DNA from: Desulfurellaceae bacterium bin18
GTDB lineage: Bacteria; Desulfobacterota; Binatia; Bin18
Direction: 5' to 3'
Assembly: GCA_002238415.1 (NCBI GenBank)
Contig: MPMI01000005.1
Coordinates: forward strand, 90,521-154,520
DNA: 64,000 nt
The first letter of the stretch is position 1, and the number at the start of each line of letters is the position of its first letter. Of the stretch, positions 51,050 through 60,173 are shown one piece after another. The notes beneath the pieces are model-generated. The model ran no database searches. It was not told the DNA's origin and was given only the letters and a program-made list of their open reading frames with translations. The translations under genes were made by a program, and so were the position numbers.

Positions 51050-51372
51050 GCGTCAAGCCGGTCATTCCCCGGGAGCTGGCCAGCCGCGACGTGGACCAGG
51101 CCATCGATCACTATCTGGACGAGGGCGGAGAGCGGGTCGGATTAGGCTTTATTGATGCGCTGGAAAAGGCGTATCGGCATATCGCTCGGCATCCAGCGTC
51201 GGGGGCACCCCGCTACGCTCAGGAGTTGGATTTGCCGGGTCTACGCGCCTGGCCGCTGAAGCGCTACCCCTACTTGGTATTCTATGTTGAGCGGGACGAC
51301 CACATTGACGTGTGGCGTGTGCTCCATAGTCAGCGCGACCTCCCAGCCTGGATGCGCGAGTCGGAAACATGA
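51046..51372 (+). CDS. parE: ParE-family toxin
   Basis: A 108-residue ParE/RelE-superfamily toxin starting at GTG (GTGA overlap with parD). DVDQAIDHYLDEGGERVGLG, HPASGAPRYAQELDLPGLRA, and YLVFYVERDDHIDVWRVLHS are characteristic. ParE toxins poison DNA gyrase; RelE-type ones cut mRNA. The sequence is closer to ParE-type, by the paired ParD. Intact. Confidence 0.88.
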   Translation: MSVKPVIPRELASRDVDQAIDHYLDEGGERVGLGFIDALEKAYRHIARHPASGAPRYAQELDLPGLRAWPLKRYPYLVFYVERDDHIDVWRVLHSQRDLPAWMRESET

Positions 51373-51421
51373 CCTGAGAGGGCGGTCGGCTTACGCTCTG
51401 ATAACCGGCCTGTGGGACTTG

Positions 51422-51434
51422 GTTAGCGGCTAAC
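51422..51434. promoter_or_regulatory. Perfect palindrome GTTAGC-G-GCTAAC
   Basis: A 13-base perfect palindrome 40 bases before the restriction-modification operon start. It could bind a controller, though no C-protein gene is visible nearby. Confidence 0.4.
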
Positions 51435-51473
51435 ATTGAAGGCATAGGAGAGAATTGAGACGGAGAAATAAGC

Positions 51474-53750
51474 ATGGCAAGAGCGAAGACCAGAAGACCC
51501 AAGGACATGCCTCCAACACCATTTCCGACAGATTCTGGCGAGCTGTACCAGCAAGGCGATTGGCTCTGGATTCCCTTGCGTAGGGAATGGCGGGACATCT
51601 CGGCCAAACCCGAAGAGGTCGTCCGTCAACGCTTCATCCGTCATCTCGTGGACAACTACGGCTACGAACTGTCGCGGATGGATCAGGAACGACCGACCAT
51701 GCACGGACGCCGGAGCCCGCGCGCCGATATTGTGATCTGGGAGACACCCGAGGCAAAAGCCAAGCGCGGGACACCGATACTTGTGATCGAGTGCAAGGCC
51801 GAAAACGTCAATATCAACGTCAAAGACTACTACCAAGGAGAAAGCTACACCCGTGCCGTAGGTTGCGAGTTTTTCATCGCTCATAATTCTCGCTATACGG
51901 CGGTCTTCAAGCTCGTACCCGGCCTGCCGGGGGAATTCGTTCAGATCAATGAACTCCCCAAAGCCTCGGATTGGGGCGACGCCAAACGCATCGAAGAAAT
52001 TAAAAACAGGCTTCGCGCATTCAACCGTAAAGAGTTTCAAGACCTCCTTTTCGAGTGTCACAGCATCCTGCGTGATGTCCACAAGATGGACCCCGGACGT
52101 GCTTTCGACACCATCTCGAAAATTCTCTTCATCAAGATGTATGTCGAGCGCTCTGGTTTATACGGAACGTACACCATCGACTTTCTCGACAGGCGCGAAG
52201 CGACTCGGATGCCGAATGAGCCGACGGTTCACGAAGGGATGTTTGGACAGACCAAGGACTACTATCAAAGCGACGATATCTTTGCCGAAACCGACCGTCT
52301 CGAAATCTCGGAAGCCACCTTCCGGCGCATCGTCAAGAAACTCGAACGCTTCGACCTGTCGAAGACCGGCGACGACATCAAAGGGCTGGCGTTCGAGCAA
52401 TTTCTCGGCACCACTTTTCGCGGCGAACTCGGCCAGTTCTTCACCCCGCGCCCGGTCGTCGATTTCATGGTCAATCTGCTTGACCCGCAAGAAGGTGAAC
52501 TGATTTGTGACCCGGCGGCAGGCTCGGGCGGCTTTCTGATCCGTGCCTTTGAACATGTCCGGGAACAAGTTGCAGCAGATGTGCAGAAGCAGAAAGATGA
52601 GGCCCGCGCAACAATCGAAGCCAAGAAGCTCAAGCCGGAGAAAGAAGAAAAGCTAATCGCCGAAGCCTTCGTCCGTCTGAACCAAGAGCTTCTACCCTCG
52701 GACGACGACAACAAGCCCATCGATACGCGCGTGGGTCGTCTCGCTTGGAATTGCATCTTCGGTTGCGACGCTGAGCCGCGTGCCGCCCGTACCGCTAAGA
52801 TGAATATGATCATGCACGGCGACGGTCATGGCGGCATTCATCACCACGACGGCTTGGTTGACATAAACGGCATCTTCCCTGAGCGGTTCGACATCGTGTT
52901 GACCAATCCGCCGTTTGGCGCAAATGTTGGTAGCGATCAGAAGGTAGGGGGCAGCCAGGAAACCCGCGTGCCCAATGATCCGGCCTACCGGAACCGCTGC
53001 CGGACTCGCTACGGCGAGGCATGGGAGGAGAGCCACCAACGTATAATCAACAAAGCGGAAGCTCGCACGAACATCCTTGACCTGTTCGAGATCGGCAAGG
53101 ACAAGGCGAACCGCGCTACCGAGATCATCTTTGTCGAACGCTGTCTCAGCCTGCTCAAGCCGGGCGGGCGCATGGGCATTGTCCTGCCCGACGGTAATCT
53201 GAACAATCCGTCTCTGGCTTGGTTGCGCCGCTGGTGCGAGGGCAAGGCGCGCATCCTCGCCATTGTCAGCTTGCCGGAAGAAACGTTTCGGGACGCGACG
53301 GTGAAGGCGTCCCTGGTTTTCCTGCGTCGTTTTACCGAGGTCGATGAGACAGCCTGGGAGACGGTATGGACTGAGGCCCAATCTCTCCATGACGCTGCCT
53401 TCGACACAAAACGCAATGATCTTTGCACCAGTCTCGGACAAGGGATCGTGACCGGAGAGAACGAGAACATCGCCTCTCTCCTCGCTGACTTGGCCGAGTT
53501 GGGCGTTGAAAGAACCATACCGGCCTGGAGTGAGGGACGGCCACCCAACTACCCGCGCGGCATAGGACCAGCCCGGCTGAAGAATCCCCGCTGGAAGGGG
53601 ACGGCAACCGACAAGAAACGCGCTGCCCAACTGAAGAAGGACTACATTGCCGCCTTCGATGAGGCGGCTGCGGCTCGGTCCGATGAACTGTCCCGCGAAT
53701 TGCGGACAGGTCTGCGGTCCATTGACGAAGCCCATAATGCCGCGCTCTGA
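51474..53750 (+). CDS. Nuclease-N6-adenine methyltransferase fusion (BcgI-like), interrupted by an in-frame TGA
   Basis: A 758-residue protein. Residues ~35-150 are a HsdR-N-like PD-(D/E)xK nuclease (ADIVIWETP then LVIECKAE). The methyltransferase follows with HsdM-type helices (FEQFLGTTFRGELGQFFTPR), SAM motif DPAAGSGGF (~346) and catalytic NPPFG (~477). Such nuclease-methylase fusions with a separate specificity subunit resemble BcgI-like type IIB systems. It stops at TGA 53748-53750, but the same frame stays open for 67 more codons that look like the family's C-terminal tail, ending in coupling to hsdS. So the TGA is probably a nonsense change or error. Confidence 0.85.
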   Translation: MARAKTRRPKDMPPTPFPTDSGELYQQGDWLWIPLRREWRDISAKPEEVVRQRFIRHLVDNYGYELSRMDQERPTMHGRRSPRADIVIWETPEAKAKRGTPILVIECKAENVNINVKDYYQGESYTRAVGCEFFIAHNSRYTAVFKLVPGLPGEFVQINELPKASDWGDAKRIEEIKNRLRAFNRKEFQDLLFECHSILRDVHKMDPGRAFDTISKILFIKMYVERSGLYGTYTIDFLDRREATRMPNEPTVHEGMFGQTKDYYQSDDIFAETDRLEISEATFRRIVKKLERFDLSKTGDDIKGLAFEQFLGTTFRGELGQFFTPRPVVDFMVNLLDPQEGELICDPAAGSGGFLIRAFEHVREQVAADVQKQKDEARATIEAKKLKPEKEEKLIAEAFVRLNQELLPSDDDNKPIDTRVGRLAWNCIFGCDAEPRAARTAKMNMIMHGDGHGGIHHHDGLVDINGIFPERFDIVLTNPPFGANVGSDQKVGGSQETRVPNDPAYRNRCRTRYGEAWEESHQRIINKAEARTNILDLFEIGKDKANRATEIIFVERCLSLLKPGGRMGIVLPDGNLNNPSLAWLRRWCEGKARILAIVSLPEETFRDATVKASLVFLRRFTEVDETAWETVWTEAQSLHDAAFDTKRNDLCTSLGQGIVTGENENIASLLADLAELGVERTIPAWSEGRPPNYPRGIGPARLKNPRWKGTATDKKRAAQLKKDYIAAFDEAAAARSDELSRELRTGLRSIDEAHNAAL

Positions 53751-53954
53751 GCCACGGTGCGGGGAAAGTTCGACTATCCCGTCTTCGTTGCCGCGCCCAA
53801 GGCTGTCGGTATCACTTCCACCGGCGAGACTGGCGAGGCAGTGCCGGATGATCTTCCCCAAATACTCGACGCCTATCGAGCTTTCGTGAATTGGGTAGAA
53901 GAAGGAGCCAAGCTGGAGGACACACCGGATTTTCCCCTGCCCTCTGCTGCTTGA
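53748..53954 (+). other. In-frame C-terminal continuation of the methylase after TGA
   Basis: Directly after TGA, in frame, the sequence reads ATVRGKFDYPVFVAAPKAVG and DLPQILDAYRAFVNW, matching in style the C-terminal tail of HsdR-N/methylase fusion proteins. It ends at TGA 53952-53954, which overlaps the TTG start of hsdS. The protein would be 826 residues if the TGA were read through or were originally a sense codon such as TGG. Confidence 0.65.
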
Positions 53955-55297
53955 TCCGCCAGTGGAGGGCGCTTGAAACATGGGTCGCTGCGGAAGCCGT
54001 TGAAGATCATCATTCACACTTCCCGCGTATGCCGCTTCGTGAGGTCGTCTCACAAAGGCACGAAACGGTTGCCGTCACCGGCTCTTTCGGCGATTGGACA
54101 CCGATCACCGTGCATCTGACCGGAGAGGTATCGGCTCGGAATAGACAAGCACCCTACAAGGGCAGCATGTTTGCCGTTTATCCCGGCGACATTGTTTTCT
54201 CCAAAATCGACGCCCGAAACGGAGCCATCGGGATTCTTCCTTCCGAGATTTCCAAGGCGGTCGTCACACCGGAATTTCCGGCGTTCATTCCCCACCCAGA
54301 CCGTCTTGATGGTGAGTTCGTGAAGCTCATCCTCAGAACAGGGGGCTTTCTTGCTGCCCTCCGCAGGCAGGCCAGCGGAACGAGTGGAAGGAAGCGTATC
54401 ACACCGGAGGCGTTTCTTGATCTCCGTATCCCTCTGCCGTCCCTGACCGAGCAGCAATCCATCGTTGCCTCATATCGCGTAATGCTCAGTCGTGCGAAAG
54501 AACTGGAACGTGAAGCTGAGGAGATCGAAACGAAGGCGACAGCAGCCTTTGAGACAGCGCTTGGATTCGATCCTCCCAAGCCTTTACCCGCCCGTCCTGT
54601 CTTCGTTGTCTCCTTCAAGGACCTAGATCGTTGGAGCCATGAGGGCATTCTTCGTACAACCTTGCATCTCGAAGATAAAGAGCCGAAATTCCCAATTGTT
54701 GAGCTAGGGACCGTAGGCAAGGTTAGCTACGGACTACAGAAATCCCCCGCTAATCGTCCCGGTACTCATCCGCGTCCCTATCTGCGAGTTGCCAACGTCC
54801 AACGGTCACGTCTCGACCTTGCAGAGATAAAGATGATCAACGTGCCAGACGAGGATATGCCTAAATATCGCTTAGAAGACGGTGATGTCCTTCTTTGCGA
54901 AGGCAACAGTGCTGAACTCGTCGGACGTGGAGCCATTTGGCGAAACGAAATCCCCCATTGCGTCCATCAGAATCATGTTTTACGGGCTCGGATGGACACG
55001 TCAAAGGTCATCCCTGAATTTGTTCTTTCGGTGATTAACTTATCCTATGGACAAGCCTATTTTCGCTCCAAGGCCAAACACACGACGAATCTTGCCTCAA
55101 TCAATAGCAAAGAGGTTTCACGCTTTCCTCTACCTCTGCCACCTCTGAGCGAGCAGCAGCGATTGATTGACAAATTGTTCCGCGGAGACAAGGAGGCGGA
55201 AAGACTACACCAGGAAGCAACGGCCACTCGCACAAGAGCCTGGACGGACTTTGAGACCGCTGTCTATGCGACGGACGAAGCGGTCAAGGCCCGATAA
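53951..55297 (+). CDS. hsdS: Restriction-modification specificity subunit (HsdS-like)
   Basis: A 448-residue specificity subunit starting at TTG 53951 (TTGA overlap with the methylase tail). Two target-recognition domains are separated by helical spacers: first with YPGDIVFSKIDARNGAIG and LPSLTEQQSIVASYRVMLSR, second with RLEDGDVLLCEGNSAELVGR and LPLPPLSEQQRLIDKLF. The P-L-x-EQQ pattern ends each half and is diagnostic. It defines a bipartite recognition sequence; the sequence itself is not predictable from here. Confidence 0.9.
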   Translation: MIRQWRALETWVAAEAVEDHHSHFPRMPLREVVSQRHETVAVTGSFGDWTPITVHLTGEVSARNRQAPYKGSMFAVYPGDIVFSKIDARNGAIGILPSEISKAVVTPEFPAFIPHPDRLDGEFVKLILRTGGFLAALRRQASGTSGRKRITPEAFLDLRIPLPSLTEQQSIVASYRVMLSRAKELEREAEEIETKATAAFETALGFDPPKPLPARPVFVVSFKDLDRWSHEGILRTTLHLEDKEPKFPIVELGTVGKVSYGLQKSPANRPGTHPRPYLRVANVQRSRLDLAEIKMINVPDEDMPKYRLEDGDVLLCEGNSAELVGRGAIWRNEIPHCVHQNHVLRARMDTSKVIPEFVLSVINLSYGQAYFRSKAKHTTNLASINSKEVSRFPLPLPPLSEQQRLIDKLFRGDKEAERLHQEATATRTRAWTDFETAVYATDEAVKAR

Positions 55298-55376
55298 ACC
55301 AACCATCGCCGCACTGTGACTTCTGATACAAAGCCGTAGCACTTTGGCCTTCGACGGTGTAGACGGGAACCATTCT

Positions 55377-57518
55377 ATGAGAAAGGAGCAAGAAATATTT
55401 GACGATCTTGCGAAGCTGTGCGTGTCGCCAGGATATGTGCACGCAATCGCTTGCCTGTGCTTCAGAGACAACATGGTCTTCTACGACAAAAAAGAGGGAA
55501 TGACCGCCGACGATATGAGGCCCTTATTCTCTTCCGAGCGATTGATTAGGACAGAGATATCCACTCTCATTGGCCTCCTGATAAAAGAGGAGATTGCTTA
55601 CGCACTCCCCGATCCTTCGATGCTGTGGCAGTACATCACCAAAACTGAAAGTTTGCTCAAAGAACTGCACGACTCAATGTTGAGACCAGCCATCAAGATG
55701 CTGGAGCAAAAGACGAGTCAAAAACACGTTGGGCAATTTTGGACGGGAGAAATATTGCGAGAAGCTATATTCTACGGGAGCGAGTCCGCCTATAGTTTCC
55801 AGTATCGCGAGTTATCTCTTAGAAAATATGCCAGAGACAATAGGTGGCTCGAAGATACTAAAAGCTTTTCGATTGAGAGAGTTCGAGACATCACACATAT
55901 GGCTCAAAAGATCCAGGATGAAAAGCTGACGAAAATAAGAGCAAGATACTCCGACATATGGCCCGCGCTTGTTTTGGCCGGCCACACGCTCACCATCCAT
56001 GAGATTGCGGATCGTACCGGTATTGAAAGGAGCGAAGTTGAAAAGATTTTGATGGCGTTTTCCGTGCCTCCGAAAAACAGAAATACTAGTTTCCAGTCGC
56101 TCAACGATTTTAACATCGTCGCTGCTTCGCCGTTGATTCGATATAATGATGATTCGTTCATATCTTTTCAACAATACAATCTAGTCGAAGCGATGTATGA
56201 AAGCCCTTTCTACTGGATGTATGAAGATCAAAATTACAGAGTCACAGCCCAGGAAAACAGAGGAAGGTTTACTGAAGAGTTCTGTCGAGGCCGTCTAGGA
56301 CTTGCTTTTGGAAAAGAGAATGTCTTTGCGAATGTCGATATATTTGACTCAAAGGGAAAGAAACTCGGCGAGATTGACTGCCTGGTAATCTTCGGAGATC
56401 GGATAATTGTACTCCAGGCAAAATCGAAGCGATTGACCTTGGAAGCAAGGAAAGGGAACGATAGGCAAATCAAGGATGATTTCAAAAAGAGCGTTCAAAA
56501 TTCCTATGATCAGGGCTACAGAGATGCGAATCTTTTAATCGGGAAACATTGCAAATTTACGGACTCCGCGTCGAATGAAATCGATGTCCCTGATGAAATC
56601 AAAGAAATATACATATTATGCGTCGTTTCCGACCACTATCCAGCGTTGAGTTTTCAGGCGCGAGAATTCCTCCAATTTGAAGAGACTGATACGATATATC
56701 CTCCATTCGTCATGGACGTGTTTACGCTTGACGCGCTGACGGAAATGCTCCAATCACCGCTTTTGCTGCTTAGTTATATAAACCGACGTACTAGTTATTC
56801 AGATCGACTGATTGCACCCAATGAGCTAACGATTCTTTCAGATCACTTGAAGAACAATCTTTGGGTTAGCGACGGGCACGATTTGTTTGTTCTCGGCAAT
56901 GAAATATCTTCATACCTCGATGTCGCTATGACTGTTCGGCGTGAAGGTGTTCCCGGCGAACGAACGCCCGACGGAATATTGACACGCCTTGAAACAACGA
57001 CCTTGGGACGTATTATCAAAGCAATTGAAGCAATCCCTTCTCCGGCAACAATAGACCTTGGTTTCATGCTACTGACACTCAGCGAAAATACTATTACCGC
57101 TATAAGCGAGGGAATCGACAAGATCATTGACTTATCAAGAAAAGACGGGAAAGGACATGATTTTACAATAGGAGTCAGAGAGGGAAGCACCGGACTCACT
57201 ATCCATTGCAACGACGATCCAATGCCAGTGGCGGTCGAGAGGCTGCAAACCCATTGCGTTCTAAGGAAATATACCGAACGTGCGGACAACTGGTTTGGGA
57301 TGCGAATATATCCAAAAAACGTTTCATTAATGCTAGGCGTAAGTCTTGGCTACAAATGGGAACAGAATGACGATTTAGATACCTATGCCCGAAGTCTCCT
57401 CAAATTTGATGGAAACGATACCTCCACCACACCGGGGACGACAAAGAAGATAGGTCGCAACGAACCATGTCCATGCGGTAGCGGGCGTAAATACAAGAAT
57501 TGCTGTATGGCGCGTTAG
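55377..57518 (+). CDS. Nuclease-like protein with C-terminal SEC-C motif
   Basis: A 713-residue protein, AT-rich compared with its neighbours. At ~331-350 GEIDCLVIF and [12 protein letters not shown] form a PD-(D/E)xK-like core (Asp and QxK), as in NERD/Mrr-type nucleases. Residues ~200-250 have a HTH-like stretch ([20 protein letters not shown]). The C-terminus has [17 protein letters not shown], a SEC-C zinc motif. No family as a whole is recognised. The ATG at 55377 is preferred to a TTG at 55344. It lies 79 bases after hsdS and is probably in the defence operon, so a nucleic-acid degrading role is inferred. Confidence 0.6.
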   Translation: MRKEQEIFDDLAKLCVSPGYVHAIACLCFRDNMVFYDKKEGMTADDMRPLFSSERLIRTEISTLIGLLIKEEIAYALPDPSMLWQYITKTESLLKELHDSMLRPAIKMLEQKTSQKHVGQFWTGEILREAIFYGSESAYSFQYRELSLRKYARDNRWLEDTKSFSIERVRDITHMAQKIQDEKLTKIRARYSDIWPALVLAGHTLTIHEIADRTGIERSEVEKILMAFSVPPKNRNTSFQSLNDFNIVAASPLIRYNDDSFISFQQYNLVEAMYESPFYWMYEDQNYRVTAQENRGRFTEEFCRGRLGLAFGKENVFANVDIFDSKGKKLGEIDCLVIFGDRIIVLQAKSKRLTLEARKGNDRQIKDDFKKSVQNSYDQGYRDANLLIGKHCKFTDSASNEIDVPDEIKEIYILCVVSDHYPALSFQAREFLQFEETDTIYPPFVMDVFTLDALTEMLQSPLLLLSYINRRTSYSDRLIAPNELTILSDHLKNNLWVSDGHDLFVLGNEISSYLDVAMTVRREGVPGERTPDGILTRLETTTLGRIIKAIEAIPSPATIDLGFMLLTLSENTITAISEGIDKIIDLSRKDGKGHDFTIGVREGSTGLTIHCNDDPMPVAVERLQTHCVLRKYTERADNWFGMRIYPKNVSLMLGVSLGYKWEQNDDLDTYARSLLKFDGNDTSTTPGTTKKIGRNEPCPCGSGRKYKNCCMAR

Positions 57519-57553
57519 ACTTTCCCCCTCGTGCTGGATGCACCCACCCAAAC

Positions 57554-57864
57554 ATGCTGCGCAAAGCGTCCAGCGATTATCTGTCGGCCTTCCGTTTCTC
57601 CGTGCTGGCACCATTCTACGATCCCCTTGTTGCCCTGACCACGCGGGAGCGGACGTTCAAGCACGAACTGCAACGCCAGGCGGACACGGGACCGGGCCAT
57701 GCCGTACTCGATGTCGGCTGTGGGATGGGACACTGGCGATATGGATGAAGCAGGCTCGTCTGGAGATTGCCATGGCCGGTACTGACGCCGACCCGGCCAT
57801 GCTGGTGCGGCCAAGCCAAGCGCGGGCGGATACGGGTAGGGCTAGGAATCCGTCCGTTCAATGA
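57554..57864 (+). pseudogene. Truncated, frameshifted class I methyltransferase
   Basis: ATG at 57554 opens FRFSVLAPFYDPLVALTTRE and VLDVGCGMG, the SAM-binding motif of class I methyltransferases. The frame then breaks near 57728 after GGGATGG. The continuation TLAIWMKQARLEIAMAGTDA and DADPAMLVR is in another frame, consistent with loss of one G. The remaining sequence ends abruptly at 57864, well short of a full ~200-residue enzyme. A fragment left by rearrangement. Confidence 0.65.
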
Positions 57865-57955
57865 GGGCTTTCAGCGCGGTCATGGCTTCGGTGTGTTGAG
57901 TTTGGAGTGCGGTCATGGTTTCTTCGTGCTGGGCCTTCTGATCTTCGTACGCTGC
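57842..57955 (-). pseudogene. Remnant of a coiled-coil protein C-terminus
   Basis: On the minus strand the sequence reads AAYEDQKAQHEETMTALQTQ, then HTEAMTALKALIERTDS and a stop at 57842. The tandem QHxETMTAL units suggest the end of a coiled-coil protein, without any 5' part. It may be a remnant placed here by recombination. Weak evidence. Confidence 0.35.
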
Positions 57956-57988
57956 CCCCTAAAGATATCCCATAGAGGAGTGTTCGCT

Positions 57989-59119
57989 ATGGAAATGTGG
58001 ATTCGCTTCTGGCCCTTTCTCGCGGTCTTTTCCATAATGGTCACGTGGGAATTTCTTTCCCCGCGCCGCATTCTTTCCCAAAGAAGATCAGAGCGCTGGC
58101 CCACGAACCTGGGGCTGACGCTGCTCAATGTGGTTTTGGTATGGACTCTGGTAGGAGCCGTGGCATATCTAGCGGCTACTTTTGCGGCAAAACAACAGAT
58201 TGGACTGCTGCATTGGGTGTCAGCGCCTTTCTGGTTCGCCGTCCCTGTCACTATCCTCGTTCTCGACTTCGCCCTCTACATCCAGCACCGTCTCTTCCAT
58301 ACCTTCTCCCTTCTCTGGCGTTTGCATCAGGTCCACCATGCTGACCTTGGATTCGATGCCACGACTGGCCTCCGTTTTCATCCTATCGAGATATTTCTCT
58401 CTCTCGCCTACAAAGCGGTGGTCATTATTGCGCTGGGAGCACCTGTTTGGGCCGCCATCGCCTTTGAAATCATTCTGAACGCCACTTCTGTTTTTAATCA
58501 CGGGAATGTCAGTCTTCCTGAAAGGCTTGACCGGCGTCTGCGTTGGTTCCTTGTGACGCCAGACATGCATCGGATTCATCACTCTACACGAGCGGTGGAA
58601 ACCAATGCAAACTTCGGCTTTTCCGTCCCATGGTGGGATCGGCTGTGCGGAACCTACCGGGCAGAGCCGGCGTTGGGACAACTGGGACTTGAGATTGGAC
58701 TGTCATATTATCGAGCTTCGTTTCACCTCGGGCAGTTATTACTTCTCCCCTTCCGGACTCGCATGCCCCTGGAGAAAGCGTGGAAAGAAATCTCTCCCCT
58801 TCAGCTGTGCGAAATGCTGGGAGAAGAAAATCCACCTTATGTGCTCGACGTGCGAGACCTGGGCGAATTTACAGGCGAGCTTGGACATATCGATGGGGCT
58901 CACTTGATACCGGTCTCCGATTTAGACAAACGGATGAACGAGTTGACTCCCTGTCGTTCCCAAACGGTCGTCCTGGTGTGAAAGACGGAACGTCGCTCGG
59001 GCAGAGCGGCGGACTTGTTAGGGCAAAACGGATTCTCTTCTCTCCTGGTCCTGTCCGGTGGCATGCTCGGATGGACAGGAACAGGGCTGCCCGTATCGCA
59101 TAAAGCGGAGGCTACCTGA
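57989..59119 (+). CDS. Sterol desaturase/hydroxylase fused to rhodanese, TGA-interrupted (predicted selenoprotein)
   Basis: ATG at 57989 follows AGAGGAG. Residues ~1-250 are a fatty-acid hydroxylase-type di-iron protein: several hydrophobic segments, with His clusters LYIQHRLFHTF, RLHQVHHADLGF, NHGNVSL and DMHRIHHSTR. From ~275 a rhodanese domain begins (PPYVLDVRDLGEFTGELGHI, DGAHLIPVSDL). An in-frame TGA at 58979-58981 occupies the catalytic Cys position. The same frame continues KTERRSGRAADLL, VLSGGMLGW, GLPVSH to TGA 59117-59119. Standard annotation would stop at 58981. The frame continuation and the hairpin at 58991-59011 support Sec insertion; sequence error or Cys-to-stop decay are alternatives. 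Confidence 0.75.
58991..59011 (+). promoter_or_regulatory. Candidate bacterial SECIS hairpin
   Basis: Eight-base-pair stem CGTCGCTC/GAGCGGCG (one G-U pair), 5-base loop GGGCA. The loop begins 17 bases after the TGA, within the 16-37 range of the bacterial SECIS model, and G occupies the first two loop positions as the model requires. Confidence 0.6.
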
Positions 59120-59138
59120 CACGCCCTGCCGGGGCGTG
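59120..59138. terminator. Hairpin just after the extended reading frame
   Basis: CACGCCC and GGGCGTG arms with loop TGCCG begin at the base after TGA 59117-59119. A terminator here fits the longer gene ending at 59119 rather than 58981. Confidence 0.6.
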
Positions 59139-59177
59139 CTACATACAGCCGGAGGAAAAAGTGAAAGGAGAGTATAT

Positions 59178-60119
59178 ATGGCAGAAATACGAGAAATAAC
59201 CTCAGGCCTGGAATTCCCCGAAGGCCCGATTGCCATGGATGACGGCAGCGTCATCTTGACCGAGATCAAGCGCGGCACGCTGACGCGGGTCAAACCTGAT
59301 GGAACCAAGGAAGTCGTAGCCGAAACGGGTGGCGGGCCAAACGGCGCGGCGATTGGACCCGACGGCAAGTGCTACGTGTGTAATAACGGCGGTTTTGAGT
59401 GGATAGAAGCCGGCGGGCTGACCGTGCCGCACGGCATCCCCGACAGCTATACCAACGGCTATATCCAACGGGTCGATATCGACACCGGCGCGGCGGAAAC
59501 GATTTATACCGAGTGTGACGGCCATAGGCTGTGCGGCCCGAACGATATTGTGTTCGATGCCCAAGGCGGCATGTGGTTCAGCGACTTCGGTAAGATCCGC
59601 GACCGTGACCGCGACGTATGCGGCCTCTATTACGCCAAGACAGACGGCTCGCTCATCAAGGAAGTCGTCTATCCGATCCAGGGGCCGAACGGCATCGGCT
59701 TGGCCCCTGGCGATGCCACCTTGTATGCAGCCCAGACGTTTGAAGCACGGGTGTGGGGCTGGAACGTTACCGGTCCGGGCGAGTTGGAACGTGTGGAAGG
59801 GGCGGGTGGTCCGCTCTTGGCCGGTCCGGGTGGTGGCGTCCTGGTGGCAGGGTTATCCGGCTATCAGTTGCTGGATTCCTTAGCGGTTGAGGCTAACGGC
59901 AACGTGTGCGTAGCGACCATCCTGAATGGTGGCATTACCGTGTTTGCGCCGGACGGCTCATCGGTTGAGCATGTTCCCGTGCCCGGCGACCCAGTGGTGA
60001 CCAATATCTGTTTTGGTGGACCGGATCTGAAAACGGCCTACATCACGTTGTCGGGAACGGGTAAGCTGGTGGCCATGGACTGGCCGCGTCCGGGCCTGAA
60101 GCTGAATTTCACGCGCTAG
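59178..60119 (+). CDS. SMP-30/gluconolactonase family protein
   Basis: A 313-residue six-bladed propeller. TSGLEFPEGPIAMDDGSVIL is the opening with the metal-ligand Glu, GPNGAAIGPDGKCYVCNN, CGPNDIVFDAQGGMWFSDFG with Asn and Asp ligands, and GPNGIGLAPGDATLYAAQTF complete the site. It hydrolyses a lactone or phosphorothioate-like ester; substrate unknown. AAAGGAG precedes the ATG at 59178. Different from the copy at 9607-10437 (low identity). Likely its own transcription unit. Confidence 0.87.
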   Translation: MAEIREITSGLEFPEGPIAMDDGSVILTEIKRGTLTRVKPDGTKEVVAETGGGPNGAAIGPDGKCYVCNNGGFEWIEAGGLTVPHGIPDSYTNGYIQRVDIDTGAAETIYTECDGHRLCGPNDIVFDAQGGMWFSDFGKIRDRDRDVCGLYYAKTDGSLIKEVVYPIQGPNGIGLAPGDATLYAAQTFEARVWGWNVTGPGELERVEGAGGPLLAGPGGGVLVAGLSGYQLLDSLAVEANGNVCVATILNGGITVFAPDGSSVEHVPVPGDPVVTNICFGGPDLKTAYITLSGTGKLVAMDWPRPGLKLNFTR

Positions 60120-60148
60120 GCATCGTTTTTCGTCGGGCCTCTGGAGGA

Positions 60149-60168
60149 GGGGGCAGCCGACTGCCCCC
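60149..60168. terminator. Convergent terminator
   Basis: Arms GGGGGCAG and CTGCCCCC with CCGA loop, with a further outer pairing CGTCGGG/CCCGACG (60131-60172). Lies between convergent genes. Confidence 0.7.
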
Positions 60169-60173
60169 GACGT

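Noticed and set aside
53748..53950. Selenocysteine at the methylase TGA
   Set aside because: No catalytic Cys is expected there, and the best hairpin after the TGA (GGGA/TCCC) is short and has no G at the loop start. A nonsense change or error is more likely.
52692..54053. Long minus-strand open frame (453 codons) antisense to the methylase
   Set aside because: It lies wholly opposite conserved methylase and hsdS coding sequence, has no family features and no ribosome site; a GC-rich shadow frame.
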